From Candidatus Flemingiibacterium merdigallinarum (GTDB lineage: Bacteria; Bacillota; Clostridia; Oscillospirales; CAG-272): a stretch of DNA of 33,997 nucleotides. Shown in pieces: positions 7,523 to 15,195 of the stretch (its first letter is position 1; every line of letters begins with the position of its first letter). A model generated the notes under the pieces. It was not told the DNA's origin. It ran no database searches and saw nothing but the letters and a program-made list of their open reading frames with translations. The position numbers and the translations under genes were made by a program. Where the stretch lies: contig CAJFKR010000024.1 in assembly GCA_904386005.1 (NCBI GenBank), positions 1 to 33,997 on the forward strand, given 5' to 3'.

Positions 7523-8740
7523 TTATTTCGCTTTTTCTATCATATATGAGAGCAGATTGTAGCCGTTCTCGATATAGAAGTTCTTGGCCTTGCAGCTGTC
7601 CTCCGAGAATACCGACACGCCGTCTACCTTTTTGTCGGACGAGTAGATCATAAACGGAACCGGGTCGCTCGAGTGTGTGCGCATGACTATCGGCGTCGGG
7701 TGGTCGGGCAGCACCATTATCTTGTACTTTTCGCCGGTCGATACGAGGTAATCGTACACCGGCTTCAGAATCAGCTCGTCGATTTTCTCGATTGACAGCA
7801 CCTTGTTGTCAATCTCGGCGCGGTGTCCGCACTCGTCCGGGGCTTCGACGTGGATGTATACGAAATCATAACCGTTCTCGAAGGCTTCGATCGCCGCGTC
7901 AGCCTTGCCCGACCAGTTCGTGTGGACGTTTCCGGTCGCGCCCTCGACGTCGATTGACTTGAGTCCGGCGCAGATGCCGATTCCCTTGATCAGGTCGACT
8001 GCCGATATGACCGCGCCGCGCAGTCCCCACTTCTCGTAGAAATTGGGCAGCGCCGGCTTCTTGCCGGGGCTCCAGAGCCAGATCGAGTTCGCGGGGCGCA
8101 GTCCGCGCGCGCGTCTCGCCTCGTTTATCGGGTGATGCTCGAGGATGTCCCAGCTCTTTTCCATCAGCTCAAGGTAGGGCGCTCCAGCTTCGCCCTGCGG
8201 CAGGTAGTCCTTGATTTTCTTGCCGAGGATGTCGTGCGGGCGCATGAAGTTATATTCTGACGGAGCGTTGTTCCAGATCATGCAGTGACGGTAGGACACG
8301 CCGGTGTAGAAGTGGCGCGACTCGTTTCCGAAGGCTTCTTCAAGCGAGCGTATAAGCTCCGACGCTTCCTCGGTCGTGATCTCATCGGCGCTGTGGTCGA
8401 GCATCGTGCGATCTTCATAATCGCAGTCCTCCTCGGAGAGGGTGACGACGTTGCACCGGTAGGCGGTGTCCTCGGGGCGCATATCGAGCCCCATTGATAC
8501 GGCTTCGAGCGGCGAGCGTCCCTTCGAGTAGATTTTCGGGTCGTACGACAAAACGGCGATATTCGCGGTGTCGCTCTCGGGCACCATTCCCTCGGGCACG
8601 TTCAAAACCGTGCCGCAGAGCGAATCCCTCGCGAGAGTGTCCATCATCGGCTTCTTCGCGGCTTCCATCGGGGTCTTATCTCCAAGTTCGGCGAGCTTAT
8701 AGTCAGCCATGCCGTCGCACAAAAGTACAAGATATTTCAT
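7523..8740 (-). CDS. apgM: Cofactor-independent phosphoglycerate mutase, archaeal type (ApgM)
   Basis: A 405-residue member of the alkaline-phosphatase superfamily related to archaeal 2,3-bisphosphoglycerate-independent phosphoglycerate mutase, interconverting 3- and 2-phosphoglycerate in glycolysis. It starts MKYLVLLCDGMAD (metal Asp9); the nucleophile is Ser56 in PESDTANIAVLSYDP; later motifs YIHVEAPDECGHR and LPDHPTPIVMRTHSSDPVPFM supply the remaining metal ligands. Related proteins are often annotated as homoserine kinase-like, an older and weaker assignment worth remembering because thrC is in this window, but the motifs fit ApgM well. GGAAA lies upstream of the ATG, and a promoter with an extended -10 is at 8839-8867. 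Confidence 0.92.
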   Translation of the reverse strand: MKYLVLLCDGMADYKLAELGDKTPMEAAKKPMMDTLARDSLCGTVLNVPEGMVPESDTANIAVLSYDPKIYSKGRSPLEAVSMGLDMRPEDTAYRCNVVTLSEEDCDYEDRTMLDHSADEITTEEASELIRSLEEAFGNESRHFYTGVSYRHCMIWNNAPSEYNFMRPHDILGKKIKDYLPQGEAGAPYLELMEKSWDILEHHPINEARRARGLRPANSIWLWSPGKKPALPNFYEKWGLRGAVISAVDLIKGIGICAGLKSIDVEGATGNVHTNWSGKADAAIEAFENGYDFVYIHVEAPDECGHRAEIDNKVLSIEKIDELILKPVYDYLVSTGEKYKIMVLPDHPTPIVMRTHSSDPVPFMIYSSDKKVDGVSVFSEDSCKAKNFYIENGYNLLSYMIEKAK

Positions 8741-8774
8741 TATTGTTTCCAGTCCTTATCATTCGATCAATTTG

Positions 8775-8827
8775 CTGTTCCGCGTTTTGGCGGAACAGTG
8801 GCTGTAATGCTTGGTTTGGCATACAGC
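8775..8827 (-). promoter_or_regulatory. Two consecutive hairpins in the apgM 5' leader
   Basis: CTGTTCCGC (8775-8783) pairs with GCGGAACAG (8790-8798), and GCTGTA (8801-8806) pairs with TACAGC (8822-8827) with an inner TGC/GCA. Both lie between the promoter at 8839-8867 and the apgM start, so they are transcribed in the leader. Whether they regulate is unknown. Confidence 0.5.
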
Positions 8828-8838
8828 AATACACTGAT

Positions 8839-8867
8839 ATTATAGCACAAAAATTTACCTTGAGCAA
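8839..8867 (-). promoter_or_regulatory. Sigma-A promoter of apgM
   Basis: On the minus strand, -35 TTGCTC (8862-8867), a 17-bp spacer and -10 TATAAT (8839-8844), with TG one base before the -10 (extended -10). Confidence 0.75.
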
Positions 8868-8934
8868 GGGAAATTGCGAAAATTCGGCAGATGTTGGACG
8901 TATTTAACAAAAAATTAACAATGCAAAATTGGCT

Positions 8935-9723
8935 TTATTCGAGCAGCTCTGAAATTTTTTCTTCAAAATATATCGCGAGTCGGGCTGCGTCCGCATATTC
9001 GCCGCTGTCGTCTGCCTTTCCGAGATATGCCAGCCGCGCGACCTCGATTGGTCGGCGCAGCTCGGGCTCGAGCCGTGCCAGCACCCATTCCGCGGCGGTA
9101 TCTTTCGACACGATATCGCCATTAGCAAGCGTGTACCACATCCGGCAGTAGGTCAGCAGCACGTTTCGCTCATCTCCATGAAGATATCCGGCGAGATTCG
9201 GCAGCTCGCCGCGCATCGCACGTTTGATGTCGCTGTCTGGTATCGGGTCGACGAGAGCTGACAGCTCGCAACCGTACAAGCGCAGGCTGTGACGCTCCGA
9301 CTGACGCAGCAATATCACAAGGTCGGTGCTCTCGTGCGGCATTGGCAGCTCGCCGGCTTCGATTTCGGCTCGCAGCCATTCGCCGTAGAGATACTCGATT
9401 CGCGGCGGGAAACGGCGCGGCTTCAGCTTTACAGAATCAAGTATTGTGACCTCGAGGGGGCGAAGTCCGTGACGCTCGCATCGCGCGGCTTCGACTGTGA
9501 CTGACAGCTTGAGCAGTCGCTTTGTAAGCTCGGCGCGCTGCGTGCCATCAAGGCTGCCGTCTATTATAATCAGGACATCGACATCGCTGTCGGGGTGCAG
9601 CCCGCCGAGTACCGCCGAGCCGTAGAGATAGACGCCGCACAGCCGTTCGCCGAATAGGTCTGCCGCCACTATGGCGACGTCGCGCGCCTGTACCGGTATT
9701 TTTATATTGTAATTATCAGTCAT
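8935..9723 (-). CDS. AadA-like aminoglycoside nucleotidyltransferase family protein
   Basis: About 262 residues closely patterned on the ANT(3'')/ANT(9) adenylyltransferases (AadA/Spc), which inactivate streptomycin and spectinomycin by AMP transfer. The nucleotidyltransferase core LYGSAVLGGLHPDSDVDVLI carries the GS pair and two metal aspartates (about 47 and 49), and Glu91 in RPLEVTI corresponds to the catalytic Glu of AadA. The C-terminal DUF4111 domain has GDERNVLLTYCRMWYT, DTAAEWV and ARLAYLG. I prefer the ATG at 9723, preceded by GGTGA, over one at 9735. It sits alone between housekeeping and glycosidase genes with no integron attC site or transposase, so it looks like a resident gene. 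Actual resistance is not shown by sequence alone. Confidence 0.88.
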   Translation of the reverse strand: MTDNYNIKIPVQARDVAIVAADLFGERLCGVYLYGSAVLGGLHPDSDVDVLIIIDGSLDGTQRAELTKRLLKLSVTVEAARCERHGLRPLEVTILDSVKLKPRRFPPRIEYLYGEWLRAEIEAGELPMPHESTDLVILLRQSERHSLRLYGCELSALVDPIPDSDIKRAMRGELPNLAGYLHGDERNVLLTYCRMWYTLANGDIVSKDTAAEWVLARLEPELRRPIEVARLAYLGKADDSGEYADAARLAIYFEEKISELLE

Positions 9724-9779
9724 TGTTATCACCATTATTCAATCAATATCGGCAGCACTAAATATGCTGCCGATATATG

Positions 9780-11681
9780 CTAATCTTCGCTGATCACCGC
9801 GATTACCGTCTGTCCGGTTTCAACATAGACTTTTGTAAAGCCGGTAAGGGTCGGCCGCAGTGTATTGTCATTACACCGCGTTCGGTCAATCCGCAGCACA
9901 GTGTGCCACGAGGCGCGGTTTCCGGTGTTAGTCACCTCGATATGGCCGCGGTCGAGCCATTTCTCGTCGAACGTAGTGTATGACAGCCCGTGCCCGAACG
10001 GGTAGAGCGGCTCGCCGTCGAAGAAGCGGTAGGTGCGGCCGCGCATTGAGTAGTCCTCGAACGGCGGCAGGTCGTCTATCGATTTGTAGAAAGTGACCGG
10101 CAGACGACCGCTCGGCGAGACCTTGCCGAACAGTATGTCGGCGAGCGCCCCTCCGCCCTCGGCGCCCGGGTAAAAGCACTGCAATACCGCGCTACAGTCG
10201 CGGTCCTGCTCGACAAGGCTGACGCAGCTGCCGCTGACATTGACAAAGACAATCGGTTTGCCGAGCTTTACAATCTCGTGGTAGAGCTGCTTCTGTATTG
10301 CCGGCAGCTCGAGGTCGAATTTGTCGCCGCTCGAGAAGCCGTTGTACGCGTCGCCCTCCTCGCCCTCGAGCGTCGGGTCGAGACCCATGCACATGACGAC
10401 GACGTCGCTGTTTTTCGCGGCGATTATCGCCTCGCGCAGCGGGTGCTCCTCCCAGCCGCCGAGCTTGTCGCGGAACAGGTGGCAGCCGCGCGCGTATGTG
10501 ACTCGACCGGTCGCCGCGTCCTGTATGCCGCGCAGCAGTGTCGTATAGCGCGACGGCGTGCCGTTGTAGTTGCCGAGCAGAATCGTCTTCGAGTCGGCGT
10601 TCGGTCCGATGACCGCGATTCGCTCACTGCCAGTAAGCGGCAGGATTCCGTCGTTTTTCAGCAGGACCATCGACTGCCGCGCCATCTCGCGGTTGAGCCG
10701 CTGATGCTCGGGCGAGTCGACCACGTCCATAGTGATATTGTCATACGGGCATTCGTCGAACATACCGAGCCGCAGCCGCGCTTCAATCAGCCGCTCGCAG
10801 GACGCGGTTATGTCCTCCTCGCTGACAAGCCCCTTTTCGTAAGCTATCATTAAATATGTATACGCCGAGCCGCAGTTGAGGTCGCAGCCATTTTTCAGGG
10901 CGAGCGCCGCGCTCTCGTCCGGACTGCCCGTGACGTGGTGGTGCGCGTTGATGTCGTTTATCGCGCCGCAGTCTGAGACGACATAGCCGTCAAAGCCGAA
11001 TTCACCGCGCAGTATCTTTTGAAGCAGCGTCGGGCTCGCGCAGCAGGGTTCGCCGTTGACGCGGTTGTACGCGCCCATGACCGCCGCCGGCTTTGCCTTG
11101 TCAATGCAGTACTTGAACGCCGAAAGGTAGGTTCCGTATAGATCCTCGTCGCCGATCTCGACGTTGAAGCCGTGGCGCAGACCTTCCGGACCGCTGTGTA
11201 CCGCATAGTGCTTGAGCGTCGCGTCGGTCTTGCGATAGACCGGGTCGTCGCCCTGCAAGCCTTTTACAAAAGCTACTCCCATGCGTCCGGTCAGATACGG
11301 ATCCTCGCCGTAGGTCTCGTGACCGCGTCCCCAGCGCGGGTCGCGGAAGATGTTGATGTTCGGCGACCAGCAGGTCAGACCCTGATATATCTCGGTGTCG
11401 CCGAATTTTTTGTACTCGTTGTACTTAGCGCGTATCTCGTCCGATATCGCGGTCGCGACTCTGTGCATCAGGTGAGTATTGAAGCTGGCAGCCATAGCGA
11501 TAGCCTGCGGAAACACGGTCGCGGTGCCGTTGCGCGCGGTGCCGTGCAGGGCTTCGTTCCACCAGTTGTAGGCGGGAATTCCGAGCCGTTCGACTGGAAT
11601 CGCGTCATAACGGAGCTGTCCGGCTTTTTCCTCGAGCGTCATCTGTGCGACAATTTCTTTTGCGCGTTGCTTGAAATCCAT
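9780..11681 (-). CDS. Glycoside hydrolase family 3 beta-glycosidase (glucosidase/xylosidase type)
   Basis: A 633-residue GH3 enzyme removing beta-linked glucose, xylose or arabinose from oligosaccharide ends. Domain 1 contains NWWNEALHG, the RDPRWGRGHETYGEDPYL signature and VMGAYNRVNGEPCCAS. The nucleophile is Asp237 in GYVVSDCGAI. The alpha/beta sandwich domain follows, then YPFGHGLSYTTF. NWWNEALHG and the EDPYL block resemble the beta-xylosidase/arabinosidase branch. The C-terminal fibronectin-III-like domain is short: it goes from YTTFDEKW straight to EVTNTGNRA and ends at TGFTKVYVETGQTVIAVISED, so the protein is shorter than the usual 700 or more. There is no signal peptide, so it is cytoplasmic. 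GAGGTG precedes the ATG. Confidence 0.94.
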   Translation of the reverse strand: MDFKQRAKEIVAQMTLEEKAGQLRYDAIPVERLGIPAYNWWNEALHGTARNGTATVFPQAIAMAASFNTHLMHRVATAISDEIRAKYNEYKKFGDTEIYQGLTCWSPNINIFRDPRWGRGHETYGEDPYLTGRMGVAFVKGLQGDDPVYRKTDATLKHYAVHSGPEGLRHGFNVEIGDEDLYGTYLSAFKYCIDKAKPAAVMGAYNRVNGEPCCASPTLLQKILRGEFGFDGYVVSDCGAINDINAHHHVTGSPDESAALALKNGCDLNCGSAYTYLMIAYEKGLVSEEDITASCERLIEARLRLGMFDECPYDNITMDVVDSPEHQRLNREMARQSMVLLKNDGILPLTGSERIAVIGPNADSKTILLGNYNGTPSRYTTLLRGIQDAATGRVTYARGCHLFRDKLGGWEEHPLREAIIAAKNSDVVVMCMGLDPTLEGEEGDAYNGFSSGDKFDLELPAIQKQLYHEIVKLGKPIVFVNVSGSCVSLVEQDRDCSAVLQCFYPGAEGGGALADILFGKVSPSGRLPVTFYKSIDDLPPFEDYSMRGRTYRFFDGEPLYPFGHGLSYTTFDEKWLDRGHIEVTNTGNRASWHTVLRIDRTRCNDNTLRPTLTGFTKVYVETGQTVIAVISED

Positions 11682-11700
11682 ACAAACACCTCTTTTGATT

Positions 11701-11733
11701 AGTTAGGAGTTAGGAGTGAGGAGTTAGGAGTGG
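11701..11733 (-). repeat. Heptameric tandem repeat in the GH3 5' leader
   Basis: Plus-strand units AGTTAGG, AGTTAGG, AGTGAGG, AGTTAGG and a partial AGTGG. In the sense of the GH3 gene this is a C/T/A-rich, almost G-free tract about 15 bases upstream of the ribosome binding site, the same position as the rbgA heptamers. Confidence 0.7.
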
Positions 11734-11738
11734 TGGAA

Positions 11739-11763
11739 GAAAAATTTCCTGCGGAAATTTTTC
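11739..11763. repeat. Perfect 11-bp palindrome with three-base loop
   Basis: GAAAAATTTCC (11739-11749) and GGAAATTTTTC (11753-11763) flank the loop TGC. It lies in the GH3 leader between the heptamer tract and the direct repeats. It could act as an attenuator, but it also fits the palindrome family found in other gaps. Confidence 0.6.
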
Positions 11764-11766
11764 AAT

Positions 11767-11811
11767 ATTCACAAATCATTTCATGCCACGATTTTCAAAT
11801 AATTTCATGTC
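11767..11811 (-). promoter_or_regulatory. Pair of 21-bp direct repeats upstream of GH3, candidate operator
   Basis: The copies at 11767-11787 and 11791-11811 match at 17 of 21 positions (shared core CAAAT, then ATTTCATG) and start 24 bp apart. Direct repeats of this kind suit an AraC-type or other tandem-binding regulator. No consensus promoter was found close by, so the role is inferred from position. Confidence 0.45.
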
Positions 11812-11919
11812 TCGCAGTTATCAATATTTTGAAGAAATCTACCACGGGCGAATTACAACCGCCGCTCCTCATTACTGACTCGTCACTTGATTTACGTTAT
11901 ATCAATAATATAATAGCTG

Positions 11920-12693
11920 TCATTCAACTCCGATTATTCGCTCGTCGTTCGTCGGTACTACCTTCTGCCCCGGCTCGACTATGAGAAAATCCTCGTAGTT
12001 CCAGTCGCCGGAGATGAAGCGCTCGAGTAGCGACATATCGCCGTCAAGCTCGTTGTAATCCCAGTTGTAGAATTTGGCGGCGTTCTGTGTGAACAGCTTG
12101 TATTCGGGCTTGTCGAAAAAGGGCATTTTTATATAGGCGGCGTTCCGGTAGTCCTTCTTCCAGCCGTTCAGGCTTTCGAGCAGGAACTCGATATCGTCGT
12201 CGTCATAGCCCTTTTCATGATAATATTCGATAGCGCGCTCCTCGCGCTCCTCACACGGCATTTCGGCGTTTTCAATCCAGCTCGCCGTGTACCAGAAGCA
12301 GCCCGGGATATCGCGGAAGAGCCGCATATAACGCTCCTTTGAGCCGAGGAAAAAGGTTATGCAGTCGTGACCGCGCGGAATGACGAGCCGGTGCTTCTTC
12401 GAGCTTATGCCTACGACTCCGTTCGAACATAGACCATAACCAATCAGAATCGCGTCGAAGTCGTCCTTCGTGTATGGAACCGGCGAATCGCTGTTGCCGC
12501 CGAGCGCGTTCGTGTGCGGGTCGTTGCCCGAATCTACGAGGTCGATTTCCTGTTGCAAATTTCGCCGCAGCACGTCGGGAGCGTTGTGGTAGCCCTGACG
12601 GATATAAGTGGTGTCGATATTGTTGTCGGTGAGCGCCGAGAGATAGCAAAGCTCGCGCGACAGTGCCTTGCAGGCGATAAGTTTCAGGCGCAT
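11920..12693 (-). CDS. DUF1638 domain protein
   Basis: A 257-residue protein of the DUF1638 family. The typical blocks are present: MRLKLIACKALSRELCYL at the N-terminus, then ILIGYGLCSNGVVG, LVIPRGHDCITFFLGSKERY and CFWYTASWIEN. The conserved cysteines (GLCSN, HDCI) and histidine suggest a metal or cofactor site. In other anaerobes the family often lies near corrinoid methyltransferase genes, but none is present here and the function remains unknown. There is no signal peptide or membrane segment. GGAGG is seven bases upstream of the ATG. It follows the LVIVD gene on the same strand, separated by a terminator and a possible promoter region carrying AATTGTGA repeats, so it is probably transcribed separately. 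Confidence 0.85.
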   Translation of the reverse strand: MRLKLIACKALSRELCYLSALTDNNIDTTYIRQGYHNAPDVLRRNLQQEIDLVDSGNDPHTNALGGNSDSPVPYTKDDFDAILIGYGLCSNGVVGISSKKHRLVIPRGHDCITFFLGSKERYMRLFRDIPGCFWYTASWIENAEMPCEEREERAIEYYHEKGYDDDDIEFLLESLNGWKKDYRNAAYIKMPFFDKPEYKLFTQNAAKFYNWDYNELDGDMSLLERFISGDWNYEDFLIVEPGQKVVPTNDERIIGVE

Positions 12694-12744
12694 GGTGTGC
12701 CTCCGTCAAATAATTGTGATAAACCTATCTACAGTATATCACGT

Positions 12745-12758
12745 AATTGTGAACAATT
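12745..12758. promoter_or_regulatory. Palindrome upstream of the DUF1638 gene, candidate operator
   Basis: AATTGT and ACAATT flank GA. Next to it on the minus strand is TGATATACT, an extended -10-like sequence (12733-12741). The half site AATTGTG recurs at about 12712 and 12804. Confidence 0.4.
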
Positions 12759-12770
12759 CTACCAAAAGCA

Positions 12771-12796
12771 ATGCCGCCGAGCACTTTCGGCGGCAT
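12771..12796 (-). terminator. Terminator of the LVIVD repeat gene
   Basis: ATGCCGCCGA (12771-12780) and TCGGCGGCAT (12787-12796) form a perfect 10-bp GC-rich stem with a six-base loop, 19 bp after the LVIVD stop codon. A short T-tract (GCTTTTGG) follows on the minus strand. Confidence 0.75.
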
Positions 12797-12814
12797 ATTT
12801 GTAGAATTGTGTTA

Positions 12815-15025
12815 TTACAGTACCAGTTCGGCAAGTCCCGCGTGCCCGAGCGCGATATATATCCGCTCGCCGCCGTCAACTTTGACTGACGCGGCAAATT
12901 CGGGGAACAGTCCGGTCTCCGCCTGTTTTATCAGACGCGGCGAATGAGGTGACGATATGTCGAATACTTCGATGAGTCCGGTCACGCGGTTCAGTAGTAT
13001 GAGCCGGTTGCCGCATACGAACGGCAGTCCGGACATTGAGCTCTGTGTCAGTTCGGAGTCAATTGCGACACCCGCGTCCGGCTCTGGCAGCGAATTCAGC
13101 GACGCGGGGTTGTCGAGACAGTGATATTTCCGGTCAAATACACAGATGAGTTTGTCGCGATAGCCGCACGTGCCCTCCTCGAATGGGCAGGTCTCGTGTC
13201 CGAGCCGATATCCGGTGCGCTCGAGACCGTTGTCGCCGAGGCGCAGCAGCTCCGGACCTCCGGCGAGCGGCAGGACGATTATGAAGCTGCCCGAGCTGTC
13301 GACATATGTGGTGCGGGCGATGTGCCGGTGGTAGAGCATACCGAAGCCAAGTCGCGCTCCGAGCGGCTCGAGCCGGTATTTGTCGCCGCATACAGTCAGG
13401 CAGGCGGCGGCAAGGCTTCCGCAGCCGAGCTGTAATACGAGCTTGTCGCCGACCGCGACTACCTCGCGCACCGACAAGCCGATGCCGAAGTCGATTCGCG
13501 ACAGCTCAACGATTCGGTCGGTCATCCGGTAGAGCGCGCAGCCGCGGTCTCCCTCGGCGGTTGCGATGAGACAGCCGTCGTGTCCATGGTCTCCGCGCCC
13601 ATGGTCGTCGATTAGCGCGACATCATGGCAGATTCCATCTGTCGCAAAGCTGTCGATATAACCGCCGTTTTGGTCGAGCCGGACAATCCCGTTCTCACCG
13701 CAGGCGGCAAGCAGGATATCTCCCGACTGCACAAACGAGTGCAGCTGCGAGTTGGTATTGTATAGTATTTTCAGCGTTGGATTCGAACTGCCGCGCTGCT
13801 CGGTATATGAATATTCGTGCCGCTCGGTCGGCGTGTTTTCAAGCTGTGTTCGGTCATATGCCGCACAGGCGCTGGCTTTGACCAATGCGGGAGCGTGGCC
13901 GCCGCTTGACAAAATATGTACGCCGTCCTCGCACGCGGCGCAGACGCAGCCGTTTACAACAGCGACTCCGGTGACAATTCCGCACTGAAGCTGTATCGAC
14001 GGCGGCGACAGCTGCTGTACCGGCTTCGGCGGCAGGCGGAAGCTGTGTGTAAAGCGGGGCTGTGTCAGGTCGGTGATGTCGATTCTGAACAGTCCATTCA
14101 TCGAATCGGTGAAATAGCAGCAGCCGTCCGAGCCGAATACGCGCCATGTGTCGAGTCCGCCGAACAGCGGCGGGGCTTTGAGCCGCGACAGGAATTCGGG
14201 CTGCGTCGGATCGGTGATGTCAAACAGCTCGACGCCGTGTCCGCAGCCGTAGCCGTCGGCGAGCATTTCGGGCGTGACATAGGTTTGGTTTTTGTATTTG
14301 ACGCGGTTCATAAGCCGCGCCGAATGGTGTCCGGACGCGACAAGGCAGACTGTGCGCGCGGCTTTGCCGCGGCTGACAGTCACGACCGACACACCGTCCG
14401 AGAAGCCGTCGACCGAAAAGGTCGAGAGTCGGCGCGGGATATGTGGATTCGATATATCGAAGATATGCACCTGCTTGTTCATCCAGTCGCTCGCGATCGC
14501 GAGATTCCGGTGCAGCCAGACCGACTGCGCCTCGCCGCAGAGGAAATCGCCGAGCCGCGCCGGATGATACGGGGCGGAGATATCGTAGAGCTCACAGCCC
14601 ATATGCCGGTTTGTGACCGCGAGCAGCTGTCCGGCTGCCGCGACTCCGGTCGCGAGCTCGAGCGTGTCGATATGCGCGGCGAGACGCGGCTGCTCGGGTG
14701 ATGCAAGGTCGACTATATACAGCCCGTCGGCGCGGGCAGTGAGGTAGCCGAAGCCGTCGGATACCGCGAGCTGCCGTGAGTCCGCTTGAATTTCGAGCGA
14801 CGACAGCTGCTCGTATTTTCCATCCGAGCCGACGCGGTAAACTCCGACAAGCCCGCGTCCGGCGGCGACGAGCAGCTCCTCGCAAGTTGTTTTGTTTATG
14901 AGCGCGGCGGTATCCATTATCTGACCGCGTTCGCGTATCGCGCCAAGCTCATTAAACGGCTCGCCAAATGGCGAGCGTTCTGGGATCAGGATTGATCGGC
15001 TGATATTGCCGTTTAGAATTGACAT
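12815..15025 (-). CDS. Large LVIVD-repeat beta-propeller protein
   Basis: A 736-residue protein built of beta-propeller repeats of the LVIVD type. Recurrent blade ends read VDLASPEQPRLA (about 105), YDISAPYHPARL (148), FDISNPHIPRRL (189), FDITDPTQPEFL (268), IDITDLTQPRF (315) and FDISSPHSPRLI close to the C-terminus. The middle third has weaker repeats and a His/Gly/Asp-rich insert (DDHGRGDHGHDG). LVIVD repeats are known from surface proteins, but this one has no signal peptide, anchor or membrane segment, so it should stay in the cytoplasm unless it is exported in an unusual way. Its function is unknown. GGAGG precedes the ATG, and a perfect sigma-A promoter lies at 15124-15152. It is divergent from an AraC regulator that probably controls it. 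Confidence 0.82.
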   Translation of the reverse strand: MSILNGNISRSILIPERSPFGEPFNELGAIRERGQIMDTAALINKTTCEELLVAAGRGLVGVYRVGSDGKYEQLSSLEIQADSRQLAVSDGFGYLTARADGLYIVDLASPEQPRLAAHIDTLELATGVAAAGQLLAVTNRHMGCELYDISAPYHPARLGDFLCGEAQSVWLHRNLAIASDWMNKQVHIFDISNPHIPRRLSTFSVDGFSDGVSVVTVSRGKAARTVCLVASGHHSARLMNRVKYKNQTYVTPEMLADGYGCGHGVELFDITDPTQPEFLSRLKAPPLFGGLDTWRVFGSDGCCYFTDSMNGLFRIDITDLTQPRFTHSFRLPPKPVQQLSPPSIQLQCGIVTGVAVVNGCVCAACEDGVHILSSGGHAPALVKASACAAYDRTQLENTPTERHEYSYTEQRGSSNPTLKILYNTNSQLHSFVQSGDILLAACGENGIVRLDQNGGYIDSFATDGICHDVALIDDHGRGDHGHDGCLIATAEGDRGCALYRMTDRIVELSRIDFGIGLSVREVVAVGDKLVLQLGCGSLAAACLTVCGDKYRLEPLGARLGFGMLYHRHIARTTYVDSSGSFIIVLPLAGGPELLRLGDNGLERTGYRLGHETCPFEEGTCGYRDKLICVFDRKYHCLDNPASLNSLPEPDAGVAIDSELTQSSMSGLPFVCGNRLILLNRVTGLIEVFDISSPHSPRLIKQAETGLFPEFAASVKVDGGERIYIALGHAGLAELVL

Positions 15026-15091
15026 ACTGCCTCCGAGGATATTCGGGCAGGATTTAACCTGCCGGATAATGGTTGGTAATAATATGTTTAT

Positions 15092-15170
15092 AAAAATGTG
15101 ATATGATAATTTCTACTATATTCATTATAACCTGCAATAGACAATATGTCAATTGCAAAAACGTGATATC
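15092..15170. promoter_or_regulatory. Two direct repeats flanking the divergent promoter, candidate AraC sites
   Basis: AAAAATGTGATATG (15092-15105) and AAAAACGTGATATC (15157-15170) match at 12 of 14 positions and start 65 bp apart. One lies in the early transcribed region of the LVIVD gene and the other just upstream of its -35, within the possible araC-type promoter. Confidence 0.55.
15124..15152 (-). promoter_or_regulatory. Consensus sigma-A promoter of the LVIVD gene
   Basis: On the minus strand: TTGACA (15147-15152), exactly 17 bp, TATAAT (15124-15129). Both hexamers are perfect. Confidence 0.85.
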
Positions 15171-15181
15171 AATATTATATA
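15153..15181 (+). promoter_or_regulatory. Possible promoter of the AraC-family gene
   Basis: TTGCAA (15153-15158), a 17-bp spacer and TATATA (15176-15181). It would start transcription only a few bases before the ribosome binding site, giving an almost leaderless mRNA. That makes it less certain than the opposing promoter. Confidence 0.35.
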
Positions 15182-15195
15182 TGTGAGGTGACAAT

